A stretch of DNA of 64,000 bases from an uncultured Azohydromonas sp. (GTDB taxonomy: Bacteria; Pseudomonadota; Gammaproteobacteria; Burkholderiales; Burkholderiaceae_C): NCBI RefSeq assembly GCF_937926365.1, contig NZ_CALAOH010000209.1, forward strand, positions 1 to 64,000, read 5' to 3'. The notes beneath the pieces are model-generated. The model was not told where the DNA came from. It worked only from the letters and a program-made list of their open reading frames with translations, and did not search any database. Positions 7,966-16,729 of the stretch are shown piece by piece (the first letter of the stretch is position 1; each line of letters opens with the position of its first letter). A program made the position numbers and the translations under genes.

Positions 7966-10005
7966 TCACTCCGCCACCCGCGCGAAATGCTCCAGCACCG
8001 CGCGCAGCGCGTCGGGCTCCACCGGCTTGGTCAGGTGCGCGTCGAAGCCGGCCTCGGCGGTGCGGCGGCGGTCGCTCTCGGCGCCCCAGCCGGTGAGCGC
8101 CACGAGGGCCGTGCCGGCGTGCCGCGGATCGGCGCGCAGGCGCCGCGCCACCTCGTAGCCGTCCATGCCCGGCAGGCCCAGGTCCAGCAGCACCAGCCGC
8201 GGACTGAAACCTTGCGCCTGCCGCAGCGCCTCGGCCCCGTCCGCCGCCCAGGCCACGTGCAGGCCCAGCGCCTGCAGCAGCGACACCAGCATCTCCAGCC
8301 CGTCGGGGTTGTCCTCCACCACCAGCACGCGTGGCGCACTTTCCGCGCCCTGCGGCAGCGCCTGCAGCGGCGCGCCTCGCAGCGCGCCCGCCACCGGCGC
8401 CACCTGCCGCGCCAGCGGCAGCTCGATGCTGAAGGTGCTGCCCTCGTCCAGCCCGCCGCTGTGCATGCGCACGCTGCCGCCGTGCATCTCGGTGAGCTTC
8501 TTCACCAGCGACAGCCCGATGCCCAGGCCCCCCTTGGCACGGCCGGCGCTGTGGTGCAACTGCGTGAACATCTGGAACAGCCGCCCTTGCTGCTCTGGCG
8601 GTACGCCCACGCCGTTGTCCACCACCTCCACCACGGCGCGCGCGCCGGCCGGCCAGCCCGCCAGGCGGATCTCGCCGCCATCGGGCGTGTACTTCGCGGC
8701 ATTGGTGAGCAGGTTGCCGATGACCTGCACGATGCGCGCGGGGTCCGCGTCCAGCAGCACGCCCTCGTCGGGCAGTTGCAGCGTCAAGCAGTGCCGCGCG
8801 GACTCGATGGCCGGGCGCGCCGTCTCCACCGCTTCCAGCATCAGCCGGCGCAGCGGCACCTGCTCGCGCTGCAGCGCAATGAGGCCGCGGCTGATGCGCG
8901 AGACGTCCAGCAGGTCGTCGATGAGCCGCGCCATGTGCGAGGCCTGCCGGTCGATGGTGTTGTGCGCCTGCGCCTGCCGCGCGGGGTCGGTGGACAGGCG
9001 CAGCAGCGCGATCGCGTACTTGATGGGCGCCAGCGGGTTGCGCAGCTCGTGCGCCAGCGTGGCCAGGAACTCGTCCTTGTGCCGGTCCTGCTCGCGCAGC
9101 ATGGCCGCGGCGCGCACGCGCTCGATGTGCGCCCAGCTGCGCTCCACGACCTCGGCCACCACCGAGATCTCCAGCGGCGTCCAGCGCCGCGGATGCGCCT
9201 GGTGCACGGCCATCATCGCCACCAGCCGCCCTTCCTTGACCAGGCCGGCGCAGATGATGGCCTTGATGCCGATGGCGTTGAACATGCGCCCGCCGCCCTC
9301 GTCGCCGAGCTCGCGGTCCACGTCGTTGACCACCAGGTGCCGGCCGCGGCGCAGGTTGGAGGTGGCCTGCGGACCGAACAAGTCCAGCGAGTACACGCCG
9401 GCGCTGCTGGGCACGCCCGGGCGTGACCAGTCGCTGCGGATGGTGAAACGGTCGTTGTCGGGCTCCACGTCGGCATAGGCGCAGCGCGTGGCGCCCAGGT
9501 GCTCGCCGAGCATGCGCGCGGTCACGGCCATGACCTCGGTGGCGTCGGTGAGCGCGCGCGTGGCCTGCCCGATGCGGTCCAGGAAGCGCAGCCGCTCCTC
9601 GCTGGCGCGCAGCGCCGCCTGCGCACGGCGCTCGGCGGTGACGTCCACGCAGGTGCCGACCCACTCGCGCACCGAGCCGTCCCGCGCCAGCACCGGCGCG
9701 CCCTGCGCCATCACCTCGCGGTACTCGCCGTCGCGCCGACGCAGCCGGTAATGCAGCAGGAACACGTCCCCGGTGGCCAGCGCCCGCTGCCAGCGCCGCA
9801 GCACCTCGGGGCGGTCGTCCGGATGCACCGCGTCGCTCCAGCCCCAGCCGCGGCAGCGGGCGAAGTCCTGGCCGGTGAAGGCGCTCCAGGACGGGTTCTC
9901 GATCTCGATGGCGCCCTCGGCGTTGGTGTGCCACACCAGCGCCGCGCTGGGCGCAGGGGCCCGGGCGTCCAGGTTTTCGTCAAAAGAAAGTTCAGAAGCC
10001 GACAT
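7966..10005 (-). CDS. Soluble hybrid histidine kinase (PAS-GAF-HisKA-HATPase-REC)
   Basis: 679 residues from ATG 10005 (MSASELSFDENLD); the frame runs further upstream into cobQ but has no better start. Order: PAS about 20-125 (IEIENPSWSAFTGQDF, with a PAC segment after it), GAF about 145-300, HisKA with phospho-acceptor His319 in LAHELRNPLAPI, HATPase with NLLTNAAKYTP and GLGIGLSLVKKL, then a receiver domain with acceptor Asp608 in LLDLGLPG. No membrane segments, so it senses a cytoplasmic signal. No partner response regulator or phosphotransfer protein is next to it. Same layout class as the kinase at 42046-43989. Confidence 0.93.
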   Translation of the reverse strand: MSASELSFDENLDARAPAPSAALVWHTNAEGAIEIENPSWSAFTGQDFARCRGWGWSDAVHPDDRPEVLRRWQRALATGDVFLLHYRLRRRDGEYREVMAQGAPVLARDGSVREWVGTCVDVTAERRAQAALRASEERLRFLDRIGQATRALTDATEVMAVTARMLGEHLGATRCAYADVEPDNDRFTIRSDWSRPGVPSSAGVYSLDLFGPQATSNLRRGRHLVVNDVDRELGDEGGGRMFNAIGIKAIICAGLVKEGRLVAMMAVHQAHPRRWTPLEISVVAEVVERSWAHIERVRAAAMLREQDRHKDEFLATLAHELRNPLAPIKYAIALLRLSTDPARQAQAHNTIDRQASHMARLIDDLLDVSRISRGLIALQREQVPLRRLMLEAVETARPAIESARHCLTLQLPDEGVLLDADPARIVQVIGNLLTNAAKYTPDGGEIRLAGWPAGARAVVEVVDNGVGVPPEQQGRLFQMFTQLHHSAGRAKGGLGIGLSLVKKLTEMHGGSVRMHSGGLDEGSTFSIELPLARQVAPVAGALRGAPLQALPQGAESAPRVLVVEDNPDGLEMLVSLLQALGLHVAWAADGAEALRQAQGFSPRLVLLDLGLPGMDGYEVARRLRADPRHAGTALVALTGWGAESDRRRTAEAGFDAHLTKPVEPDALRAVLEHFARVAE

Positions 10006-10123
10006 GACCGTGGCGCGAAGCAATTGAGCTTCCCGCGGCCTGCCGCTGAGCCCCCGGCGTCGGCAACCGCCCTCCGGCCGGCACAGCGCAGCACGCCAGC
10101 CAGCTCCCTGCCAAGAAACTGGA

Positions 10124-11554
10124 TCAGCAAGTCCCCAGCAGCCCCTCCAGCACTCCCGGCTCGAAATGCTGCTCCACGAATTCCGCCATCCCTTCGAACA
10201 CCGCATCCAGCGCCGGCACCGTCGCGCCGAACAGCGAGTGCAGCACCGCGGGTGACTCGAACAGCCCGTGCGCGTACAGCCCCAGCACGTGGCCGCGCTG
10301 CCACCCGATGGCCTCGCCGTCCGCGTTGCGCAGCGCCACGGCGGCGCCCTCGCCCACCGCCCGCGTGCGGCCGTGGCGAATCTCGTAGCCCTCGCTCTCG
10401 ACGCCGGACAGCGCCGCCCACGGCGCCTCCAGTGCCTCGAACCGCACCCGGCCCGGACGCAGCAGTTTTGCCGTGTCGAAAGTGGTTTCCAGCGGCAGCA
10501 GGTCCAGCCCCGGGCCGCTGCCGTCCACGCCATGCGGGTCGTGCAGCGCGCGGCCCAGCATCTGCAGCCCGCCGCACACGCCCAGCAGCGGCCGGCCCAG
10601 CCCGGCGTGGCGGCGGATGGGCTCGTCCAGCCCCTGCGCGCGCAGCCAGGCCAGGTCGCCGCTGGTGTGCTTGGAACCGGGCAGCACGATCCAGTCCGCG
10701 CCCGCGAGCTGCGCCGGCGTGCGCGCCCAGCTCAGGCGCACGCCGGGCAGGCGGCGCAGCGGCTGGAATTCATCCAGGTTGGAGATGCGCGGGTAGGCCA
10801 CCACCGCCACCTGAATGCCCTCGCCCCGCGGCGCCTCGTCGTACAGCCCGTCCTCCTCCGGCAGGCCGTGCTCGCGCCACATCGGCAGCACCGCCACCGT
10901 GGGCACGCCGGTGAGCGCCTGCAACTGCTGTGGGCCCGGCGCCAGCAGCGAGGCATCGCCGCGGAAGCGGTTGAGCACGAAGCCGCGGATCAGCGCCCGC
11001 TCCTCGGCCGGCAGCAGCGCGTGCGTGCCATAGAGGTGGGCGAAGGCGCCGCCGCGGTCGATGTCCGTGACCAGCAGGCACGCCGCGCGCGCCGCCAGCG
11101 CGGTGCGCATGTTCACGTAGTCGCTGGCGTGCAGGTTGATCTCGGCCGGCGAGCCCGCCCCCTCGATCACCACCACGTCGTGGCTGTCCAGCAGTTCTTG
11201 CAGCGCCTGGCGCGCCGGCGGCCACAGCTGCTCGCTGCGCGAGCGCCAGGGCACGGCCATCAGGTCCGGCCGCACCTGGCCCAGCACGATCACCTGGCTG
11301 GCGGTGTCGCCTTCGGGCTTCAGCAGCACGGGATTCATGCGCACATCGGGCACCACGCCCGCGGCCAGGGCCTGGAAGTACTGCGCGCTGCCGATCTCGC
11401 CCACGCGCCCGCCCGGGCCCGGCACCACGCGGGCGTTGTTGCTCATGTTCTGTGCCTTGAAGGGTGCGACCTTCAGTCCTCGGCGCGCATACCAGCGGCA
11501 CAGCGCGGTGGCGAGCCAGCTCTTGCCCGCCCCGCTGGTGGTGCCCAGCACCAT
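10124..11554 (-). CDS. cobQ: Cobyric acid synthase (adenosylcobyric acid amidotransferase)
   Basis: 476 residues from ATG 11554 (a GTG one codon upstream is also possible). CobQ amidates side chains b, d, e and g of the corrin ring with glutamine and ATP. Seen: P-loop-like GTTSGAGKSW, KAQNMSNNA, VVIEGAGSPAEINL and DIDRGGAFA in the dethiobiotin-synthetase-like half, then the glutamine amidotransferase half with catalytic Cys in GVCGGLQMLG and His in YAHGLFE. Length is normal. No other cobalamin gene is in the window; the DedA gene lies 82 nt upstream on the same strand. Confidence 0.96.
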   Translation of the reverse strand: MVLGTTSGAGKSWLATALCRWYARRGLKVAPFKAQNMSNNARVVPGPGGRVGEIGSAQYFQALAAGVVPDVRMNPVLLKPEGDTASQVIVLGQVRPDLMAVPWRSRSEQLWPPARQALQELLDSHDVVVIEGAGSPAEINLHASDYVNMRTALAARAACLLVTDIDRGGAFAHLYGTHALLPAEERALIRGFVLNRFRGDASLLAPGPQQLQALTGVPTVAVLPMWREHGLPEEDGLYDEAPRGEGIQVAVVAYPRISNLDEFQPLRRLPGVRLSWARTPAQLAGADWIVLPGSKHTSGDLAWLRAQGLDEPIRRHAGLGRPLLGVCGGLQMLGRALHDPHGVDGSGPGLDLLPLETTFDTAKLLRPGRVRFEALEAPWAALSGVESEGYEIRHGRTRAVGEGAAVALRNADGEAIGWQRGHVLGLYAHGLFESPAVLHSLFGATVPALDAVFEGMAEFVEQHFEPGVLEGLLGTC

Positions 11555-11636
11555 CACGGCTTGTCCCAACGTTCGTCCTCTCGCGTGTGAAAGCCGCGAT
11601 TGGACACGAGTCGGACCCACCCCCCGGTGCGCGGCC

Positions 11637-12194
11637 TCAGCGCTCCCGCCGCCGATGGCGCCGCCACATCCACACCAGCAGCGCCGCTCCAAGCAGCGCG
11701 CCCATCAGGCCCATCTGGTAGCGCTGCAGCTCGCCCAGCAGCGCCTGCGCCGCCGCGCCGAAGGCCCAGCCGATGCCGCCAATCACCACCGCCCAGATCA
11801 CGGCGCCGATGCCGTTGTAGAGCGCGAAGCGCCACGCCGCCAGCGGCGAGGCGCCGATGAAGATGGGCCCCGCGATGCGCAGCCCGTAGGCGAAGCGCAG
11901 TCCGATGATCAGCGGCGCGTGCCAGCGGTCGAGCAGCACGTGCACCCGCTCGGCCTTGGCGGCCAGCTTGGGGTAGCGCGCCAGCAGCTGCGGCCCGTGC
12001 CAGCGACCGAGCCAGAAGTAAATCTGGTCGCCCACCATCGCCATCACGGTGGCCACGGCCAGCACGCCGGCGGGGCTCAGGTGGCCCTCGTGCGCGGCGA
12101 AGCCGGCCAGCACCAGCATGGTCTCGCCTTCGAGCAGGCAGCCCAGGGCCAGCATCCAGTAGCCATGGGTTTCGATCAGCGCCCACAGGTCCAT
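11637..12194 (-). CDS. DedA/SNARE-associated family membrane protein
   Basis: 185 residues with 4-5 hydrophobic segments. DedA hallmarks: GCLLEGETMLVLAGF near residues 18-32, then GDQIYFWLGRW and the RFAYGLRIAGPIFIGAS segment around 98-114, matching the conserved F-x-R-x-x-P/R pattern region. Family members are undecaprenyl-phosphate or phospholipid flippases/transporters in the inner membrane (established for some DedA proteins). The C-terminus RRHRRRER is strongly positive and therefore cytoplasmic. Monocistronic or read into cobQ. Confidence 0.88.
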   Translation of the reverse strand: MDLWALIETHGYWMLALGCLLEGETMLVLAGFAAHEGHLSPAGVLAVATVMAMVGDQIYFWLGRWHGPQLLARYPKLAAKAERVHVLLDRWHAPLIIGLRFAYGLRIAGPIFIGASPLAAWRFALYNGIGAVIWAVVIGGIGWAFGAAAQALLGELQRYQMGLMGALLGAALLVWMWRRHRRRER

Positions 12195-12289
12195 CGTCTT
12201 CCTTCAGGGCCGGCGCCACGCGCGAGCAATCCTCGCGCCGGGCCCCTATGCTGGCCCGCCGTGCCTGAACACCTTCACAGGAGGACGCC

Positions 12290-12724
12290 ATGAGCAAGGA
12301 CGCCGCGCCGGCCCCCGCCGACGGCTGGACCTGGACGTTGCGCTGGCCGCCCGCCCCCGACGGCCGCTGGCTGCAGCTCGCTCCCAGCCAGCTCTGGCAG
12401 CCCATCAACCCGGGCTGGAGCTTCGGCAACCTGATCGTCAATCACGCCAATTCCTCGGCGCCCGAAGTGGAGCAGGCGGTGCTCAGCCGCGTCAGCTATG
12501 GGCGACAAATCGGCCGGCTCATGGACGCGATGCAGGCCGTGGTCGAGGCCCTGCCCCAGACCCACGAGCATCAGGCGGTACAGGACTTCCAGGCGCTGGC
12601 ACGCGAGGTCGCCAAGCTCAAGCAGGAAAGCTGCACGCAGCGCATGCAGCGGCTGCGCGCCGAGCTGGAGGAGCTGCGCCGGAGCGATCCGGAAGGGTGG
12701 AAGGCGCTGGTGGAGGGGGGATGA
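12290..12724 (+). CDS. Unknown protein with C-terminal coiled coil
   Basis: 144 residues; strong ribosome site ACAGGAGGA ends 5 nt before ATG 12290. N-terminal half is Trp/Pro-rich (GWTWTLRWPPAPDGRW, SQLWQPINPGWSFGN), C-terminal half is helical with heptad-like REVAKLKQESCTQRMQRLRA, suggesting oligomerisation. No signal peptide or membrane span. The layout loosely recalls granule- or polyester-associated helper proteins, but there is no diagnostic motif and I do not assign one. Convergent with the glycosyltransferase, 47 nt apart. Confidence 0.75.
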   Translation: MSKDAAPAPADGWTWTLRWPPAPDGRWLQLAPSQLWQPINPGWSFGNLIVNHANSSAPEVEQAVLSRVSYGRQIGRLMDAMQAVVEALPQTHEHQAVQDFQALAREVAKLKQESCTQRMQRLRAELEELRRSDPEGWKALVEGG

Positions 12725-12771
12725 CGAAGTAGAAGGCCTACCGTTTCGCCCTCAGGCCAGGCATCCCGCGT

Positions 12772-14079
12772 CTACCGCAAAACCGGCGCCCGCGTGGCCG
12801 CCAGCCGCTCCACCAGGCCGGCTCCCAGCACCGGCGCATCGAAGGCCGCCATCTGCGCCGCCAGTTCCCGGGCGCGCGTCCTGAAAGCAGGCTCGCCCAG
12901 CACGCGCCGCACCGCCTTGAGCAGCGCGCGCGGCGATGGGCGGCCGGTGCGCAGGTCCAGGCCGGCGCCGCTCCAGGCCACGCGCGCGGCGATCTCCGGT
13001 TTTTCCTCGCTGCCGCCGGCCACCACCAGCGGCAGCCCGTGGGCCAGCGCCTGCTGCACGCCACCGTAGCCGCCGTTGGTCACCACCGCCGACAGCAGCG
13101 GCAGCAGCGCGGGGTACGCCACGAAGGGCGCCAGCCGGGCATTGGCCGGCGGCGCGCCGTGCAGCACCGCCGCCACGCCTTCGGGCGCCGCGGTGGCGAT
13201 GACCAGCACCTCCTCCCGCGCCAGCGCGCGCAAGGCCGGGACGATCAGCTCGCGCACGTCGGTCGCCAGCGTGCCCTGTGTCACCAGCACCACCGGCCGG
13301 CCGCGCCGGTGCGACGCCTGCACCTCGGCCCACCAGGCGGGCAGCGCCGGCGGCCGGGGCGCGTCGCGCAGCCACAGCGGGCCGATGAAATGCACCTGCG
13401 GCGGCAGGTCGCCGCGCACGTACTCGAAGCCGGGCACGGTGGGCTGCAGGTAGAGCTGCGGCGGGAGCACGTCGAAGTACGTGCCCTCGCCCGGCGGCAG
13501 CCCCGCCGCCACCCGGGCGCGCCGCCAGGCCCGGTTGGTGCCGGCGAACAGCCCGCGCAGGATCAGCGCATTGAGCAGCCGGTTGCGCGAGCGGTCGCCG
13601 TCGTTGCGCGCCGGCGGCAGCGCCGATCCGAAAGGCGCCGTGTCCACGCTGGGCACGCCCAGCGCGCTCACGCCCAGGCCGGCCCAGGGCACGCCATGCC
13701 TCTCGTGCAGCAGCGCCGCGCCCAGGTGCGCCTGGTCGGCCAGCAGGGCGTCGGGGGAGAAGGCGTCGCAGGCGGCTTCCAGGTCGCGCATCTGGCGCGG
13801 CGCCGGGGCGATGAAGGCCGCATCGAGCTGCGCCTTGAGGCGGGCGATGCCGCGCCGGTGGCGCAACCCGGGGAAAGCCGCCTCGATGTCGGCGTCGTCC
13901 CAGTCGGTGTCCGGCGCCATGGGCCGGAACGCCGCGCCGCTGTCCCGCACCAGCGGCTCGAACTTGCGGCCCGTTTGCCAGGTGATGGCGTGGCCCCGCT
14001 GCGCCAGGGCGCGCACCAGCGCGGCCATCGGCCGTACGTGGCCGGTCATGGGGACGGTGGCGACGAGGAGGCGGGCCAT
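12772..14079 (-). CDS. GT1-type glycosyltransferase (MGT/CrtX-like)
   Basis: 435 residues from ATG 14079 (MARLLVATVPMTGHVRPMAAL, the canonical N-terminus that binds acceptor). C-terminal nucleotide-sugar domain: VLVTQGT around residue 265, then VTNGGYGGVQQALAHGLPLV and GGSEEKPEIAARV, the MGT variant of the H-G-G-x-G-T/D-Q signature. Family members attach glucose or glucuronate to small hydrophobic molecules, including carotenoids (CrtX), macrolides and rhamnolipid precursors. It is head-to-head with crtW (77 nt between starts), which makes a carotenoid glycosyltransferase role plausible but not proven. Confidence 0.87.
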   Translation of the reverse strand: MARLLVATVPMTGHVRPMAALVRALAQRGHAITWQTGRKFEPLVRDSGAAFRPMAPDTDWDDADIEAAFPGLRHRRGIARLKAQLDAAFIAPAPRQMRDLEAACDAFSPDALLADQAHLGAALLHERHGVPWAGLGVSALGVPSVDTAPFGSALPPARNDGDRSRNRLLNALILRGLFAGTNRAWRRARVAAGLPPGEGTYFDVLPPQLYLQPTVPGFEYVRGDLPPQVHFIGPLWLRDAPRPPALPAWWAEVQASHRRGRPVVLVTQGTLATDVRELIVPALRALAREEVLVIATAAPEGVAAVLHGAPPANARLAPFVAYPALLPLLSAVVTNGGYGGVQQALAHGLPLVVAGGSEEKPEIAARVAWSGAGLDLRTGRPSPRALLKAVRRVLGEPAFRTRARELAAQMAAFDAPVLGAGLVERLAATRAPVLR

Positions 14080-14155
14080 GGCGGAGGAGTCTGCCAGCGG
14101 CGGGCGGGAGGGACGGCCCGGCCACGGCACACCGGCTGCCGCAAACTCGACCGCC

Positions 14156-14914
14156 ATGCCCTCGCCCCAGCCTCCGCACGCGCCGGCCCGGCCGGCCGAA
14201 ACCATCTCGCCCGCGCGCCAGCGCCTGGTGGGCGTCGCACTGGCGGCGGCGATCATCGGCGGCTGGCTCGCGCTGCACCTGTGGGGCGTGCTCCTCCACC
14301 GCTGGAGCGCGATCGACTGGGTGCGCGCGCCCCTGCTGATCGCACTGCAGAGCTGGCTGTCCACGGGGCTGTTCATCGTGGCGCACGACGCGATCCACGG
14401 CTCGCTGGCGCCGCACCGGCCCCGGCTCAACGCGGCCCTCGGCCAGCTGTGCGTGGGCCTGTATGCGGGCTTCCGCTTCCAGCGGCTGGCGGCCTCGCAC
14501 CAGCGCCACCATGACGCGCCCGGCACGGCGGAGGACCCGGACTTCCACGCCGCCGACCCGCGCGCCTTCGTCGCCTGGCTGCGCGCCTTCTTCCTGCGCC
14601 ACTTCGGATGGGCCGAGTTCGCCACCGTTACCGCCGTGCTGGTGCTGTACCTGGCGCTGGGCGCGCGGGCCTCGAACCTGATCGCCTTCTGGGGCCTGCC
14701 GGCGATCCTGTCCGCATTGCAACTCTTCACCGTAGGCACCTGGCTGCCGCACCGCCATGGCGCCGACGCCTTCGCCGATCGCCACCGCACGCGCACGCTG
14801 CATTGGCCCTGGCTGCTGTCGCTGCTGGCCTGCTACCACTTCGGGCGCCACCACGAGCACCACCTGTGGCCGCAGCTGCCGTGGTGGCGGCTGCCCTCGG
14901 TGAAGTCGCGCTGA
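14156..14914 (+). CDS. crtW: Beta-carotene ketolase, CrtW type
   Basis: 252 residues from ATG 14156. Integral-membrane di-iron fatty-acid-desaturase-like enzyme that adds the 4-keto group to beta-ionone rings (echinenone, canthaxanthin, astaxanthin route). All His boxes are present: HDAIHG in GLFIVAHDAIHGSLAP, then HQRHHDAPGTAEDPDFH, TVGTWLPHRHG, and HFGRHHEHHLWPQLPWW near the C-terminus. The match to remembered Brevundimonas/Paracoccus CrtW sequence is strong along its length. No crtE, crtB, crtI or crtY is in the window, so the carotenoid backbone must be made elsewhere. Divergent from the glycosyltransferase; convergent with the TauE-type permease, 7 nt apart. Confidence 0.92.
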   Translation: MPSPQPPHAPARPAETISPARQRLVGVALAAAIIGGWLALHLWGVLLHRWSAIDWVRAPLLIALQSWLSTGLFIVAHDAIHGSLAPHRPRLNAALGQLCVGLYAGFRFQRLAASHQRHHDAPGTAEDPDFHAADPRAFVAWLRAFFLRHFGWAEFATVTAVLVLYLALGARASNLIAFWGLPAILSALQLFTVGTWLPHRHGADAFADRHRTRTLHWPWLLSLLACYHFGRHHEHHLWPQLPWWRLPSVKSR

Positions 14915-14921
14915 CCCCGAA

Positions 14922-15662
14922 TCAGGCGCCACGCAGCAGGTTCGCGACGCCCAGCCCCACGAAGACCAGGAACAGCGCCCGCTGGAAGGCCGCGCCGCTG
15001 ATGCGCGTTCGCACCCAGGCGCCCAGCCCCAGGCCGGCGCAGGCGGCCAGCAGCGCCAGCGCCGCATCCACGGACCACGGGTTGCCGCCGCCTGAGCTGC
15101 CCAGGCGCACGGCCAGCGCCAGCGTCGCCACGGTGAAGGACAGTCCCAGCGCCTGCACCATCTCCTCCCTGCCCAGCCGCAGGCACTGCAGCCAGGGCAC
15201 CAGCGGGAGGACGAACACGGCCGTGGCGGCCGTCACGGCACCGGTGGCCGCACCCGCCACCGGCGCCACCCAGCGCGCCCGGGACGGCAGATCGGGCAGG
15301 CGCGGGCGCCACAGTCCCCACAGCCCATAGAGCACGAGCACGCCGCCCAGCAGCGCATGGGCACCGAGCCCCGCCGGTCCAGCGGCGGGCACGGGCATCG
15401 CGATCGTCACCAGCGCCAGCGCTGCCCAGGCCGGCCACAGCCTCGCGGCCAGGCGGCGCAGGTAGGGCCCGCGGCATTGCGCCACGTTGGTCGCCAGCGC
15501 CGGCACCACCAGCAGCGCGGCGGCCTCGCCGGGCGCCATCCACAGCCCCAGCAGGCTCACCGCCACCGTGGGCAGGCCCATGCCGGTGATGCCCTTGACC
15601 GCCCCGGCCACCACGAACACCAGGCCCACGGCCACGGCTTGCGAGAGATCCATTCCATTCAT
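14922..15662 (-). CDS. TauE/SafE-family sulfite/sulfonate-type permease
   Basis: 246 residues from ATG 15662 (MNGMDLSQ; ATGs at 15671 and 15653 are alternatives). About eight hydrophobic segments, with the family's N-terminal GAVKGITGMGLPTVAVSLLG repeat motif and a second half-repeat GAATGAVTAATAVFVLPLVP. Members export sulfite, sulfoacetate or other anions across the inner membrane. It is divergent from a LysR gene starting 83 nt away, so that regulator probably controls it. Substrate unknown. Confidence 0.88.
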   Translation of the reverse strand: MNGMDLSQAVAVGLVFVVAGAVKGITGMGLPTVAVSLLGLWMAPGEAAALLVVPALATNVAQCRGPYLRRLAARLWPAWAALALVTIAMPVPAAGPAGLGAHALLGGVLVLYGLWGLWRPRLPDLPSRARWVAPVAGAATGAVTAATAVFVLPLVPWLQCLRLGREEMVQALGLSFTVATLALAVRLGSSGGGNPWSVDAALALLAACAGLGLGAWVRTRISGAAFQRALFLVFVGLGVANLLRGA

Positions 15663-15718
15663 GCCCGGCATGCTGGCGGCGCGGGCCCCGCGGCGTCCAT
15701 CTGTAAACGCGCCGCATA

Positions 15719-15739
15719 TCCTTCGGCATCGCCGAAGGA
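15719..15739 (+). promoter_or_regulatory. Hairpin/dyad covering the LysR gene's ribosome binding site
   Basis: TCCTTCGGC (15719-15727), loop ATC, GCCGAAGGA (15731-15739): nine perfect pairs. The right arm contains the likely Shine-Dalgarno GAAGGA, 6 nt before ATG 15746. In RNA it would mask the ribosome site; in DNA it could be an operator between the divergent permease and LysR gene. Confidence 0.55.
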
Positions 15740-15745
15740 AGCACC

Positions 15746-16708
15746 ATGCCCGCAGCACGCCGCGTGTCGGACTACCGCATCGAACCGTTCGACCTGCGCC
15801 TCTTCGCCGCCGTGCTGGAGCTGGGCACCATCACCGCTGCGGCCGAGGCCATGAGCCTGTCGCTGGCCGCGGCCAGCGCGCGGCTCAAGGCGCTGGAGAC
15901 GCTGGTCGGCACGCGGCTGCTGGAGCGTTCCAAGACCGGCGCGCTCCCCACCGCGGCGGGCCGGGCGCTGGCGCGGCACGCGCAGCGCGTGCTCGTGGAG
16001 CTGGAATCGCTGCACGTGGAGATGGCCAGCTTTGCCGGCGGCCTGCGCGGGACGGTGCGGGTGCTGTGCAACACCGCGGCCCTGTCGGAGGCGCTGCCGC
16101 CACGGCTGGGCCGCTTCCTCGCCGCGCACCCGGACATCGACATCGAGCTGCAGGAGGCTTCCAGCGCCGCCGTGCTGGACGCACTGCGGCGCGGGGTAGC
16201 GGACCTGGGCATCGCGGCCGACCACGTGGACCCTTCCGGCCTGGATGCGCGGCCCTGGCTGGCCGACCAGCTGGTGGCGCTGATGCCGGCGCGGCACGGC
16301 GATCAGCCGGTCGCGGCCGTGCGCTACGTGGAGTTGCTGGAGCAACCTTTCGTCGGCCTGCCGCGGGACAGCGGGCTCAGCCGCTTCCTGCTGCAGCAGG
16401 CCAGCCGCGCCGGGCGGGTGCCGCAGCACCGCGTGCGCGTGGGCAACTTCGACGCGATGGTGCCCATCGTGGCGGCTGGCGTCGGCGTGGCCGTGATGCC
16501 GCTGAGCGCCGCCCGGCGCCGGCAGGACGCGAGCGTGCGCATCGTGCCGCTGGCCGACGCCTGGGCGCGGCGGCGGCTGCTGGTCTGCACCGGCGCGATG
16601 GGCGAGGAGATGCCCGCGGTCCGGTTGCTGCGGGATGCACTGATGGAGATGCGGGAGTTGAGCGAGGGCGATGCGGACGGGCTCGGGGCACGAAAGCCGG
16701 CATCGTGA
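15746..16708 (+). CDS. LysR-family transcriptional regulator
   Basis: 320 residues. Winged helix at about 15-72 (FAAVLELGTITAAAEAMSLS, then ASARLKALETLVGTRLLER), followed by a LysR substrate-binding domain from about 100 (GTVRVLCNTAALSEALP ... GVGVAVMPLS). Divergent from the TauE/SafE permease, the usual LysR arrangement for a regulator and its target. The ligand is unknown. The C-terminal ~20 residues (GDADGLGARKPAS) extend past the domain. Converges on the thiolase gene with 21 nt between stops. Confidence 0.95.
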   Translation: MPAARRVSDYRIEPFDLRLFAAVLELGTITAAAEAMSLSLAAASARLKALETLVGTRLLERSKTGALPTAAGRALARHAQRVLVELESLHVEMASFAGGLRGTVRVLCNTAALSEALPPRLGRFLAAHPDIDIELQEASSAAVLDALRRGVADLGIAADHVDPSGLDARPWLADQLVALMPARHGDQPVAAVRYVELLEQPFVGLPRDSGLSRFLLQQASRAGRVPQHRVRVGNFDAMVPIVAAGVGVAVMPLSAARRRQDASVRIVPLADAWARRRLLVCTGAMGEEMPAVRLLRDALMEMRELSEGDADGLGARKPAS

Positions 16709-16729
16709 CGCCGGCTCCGCCGCCCAGCC

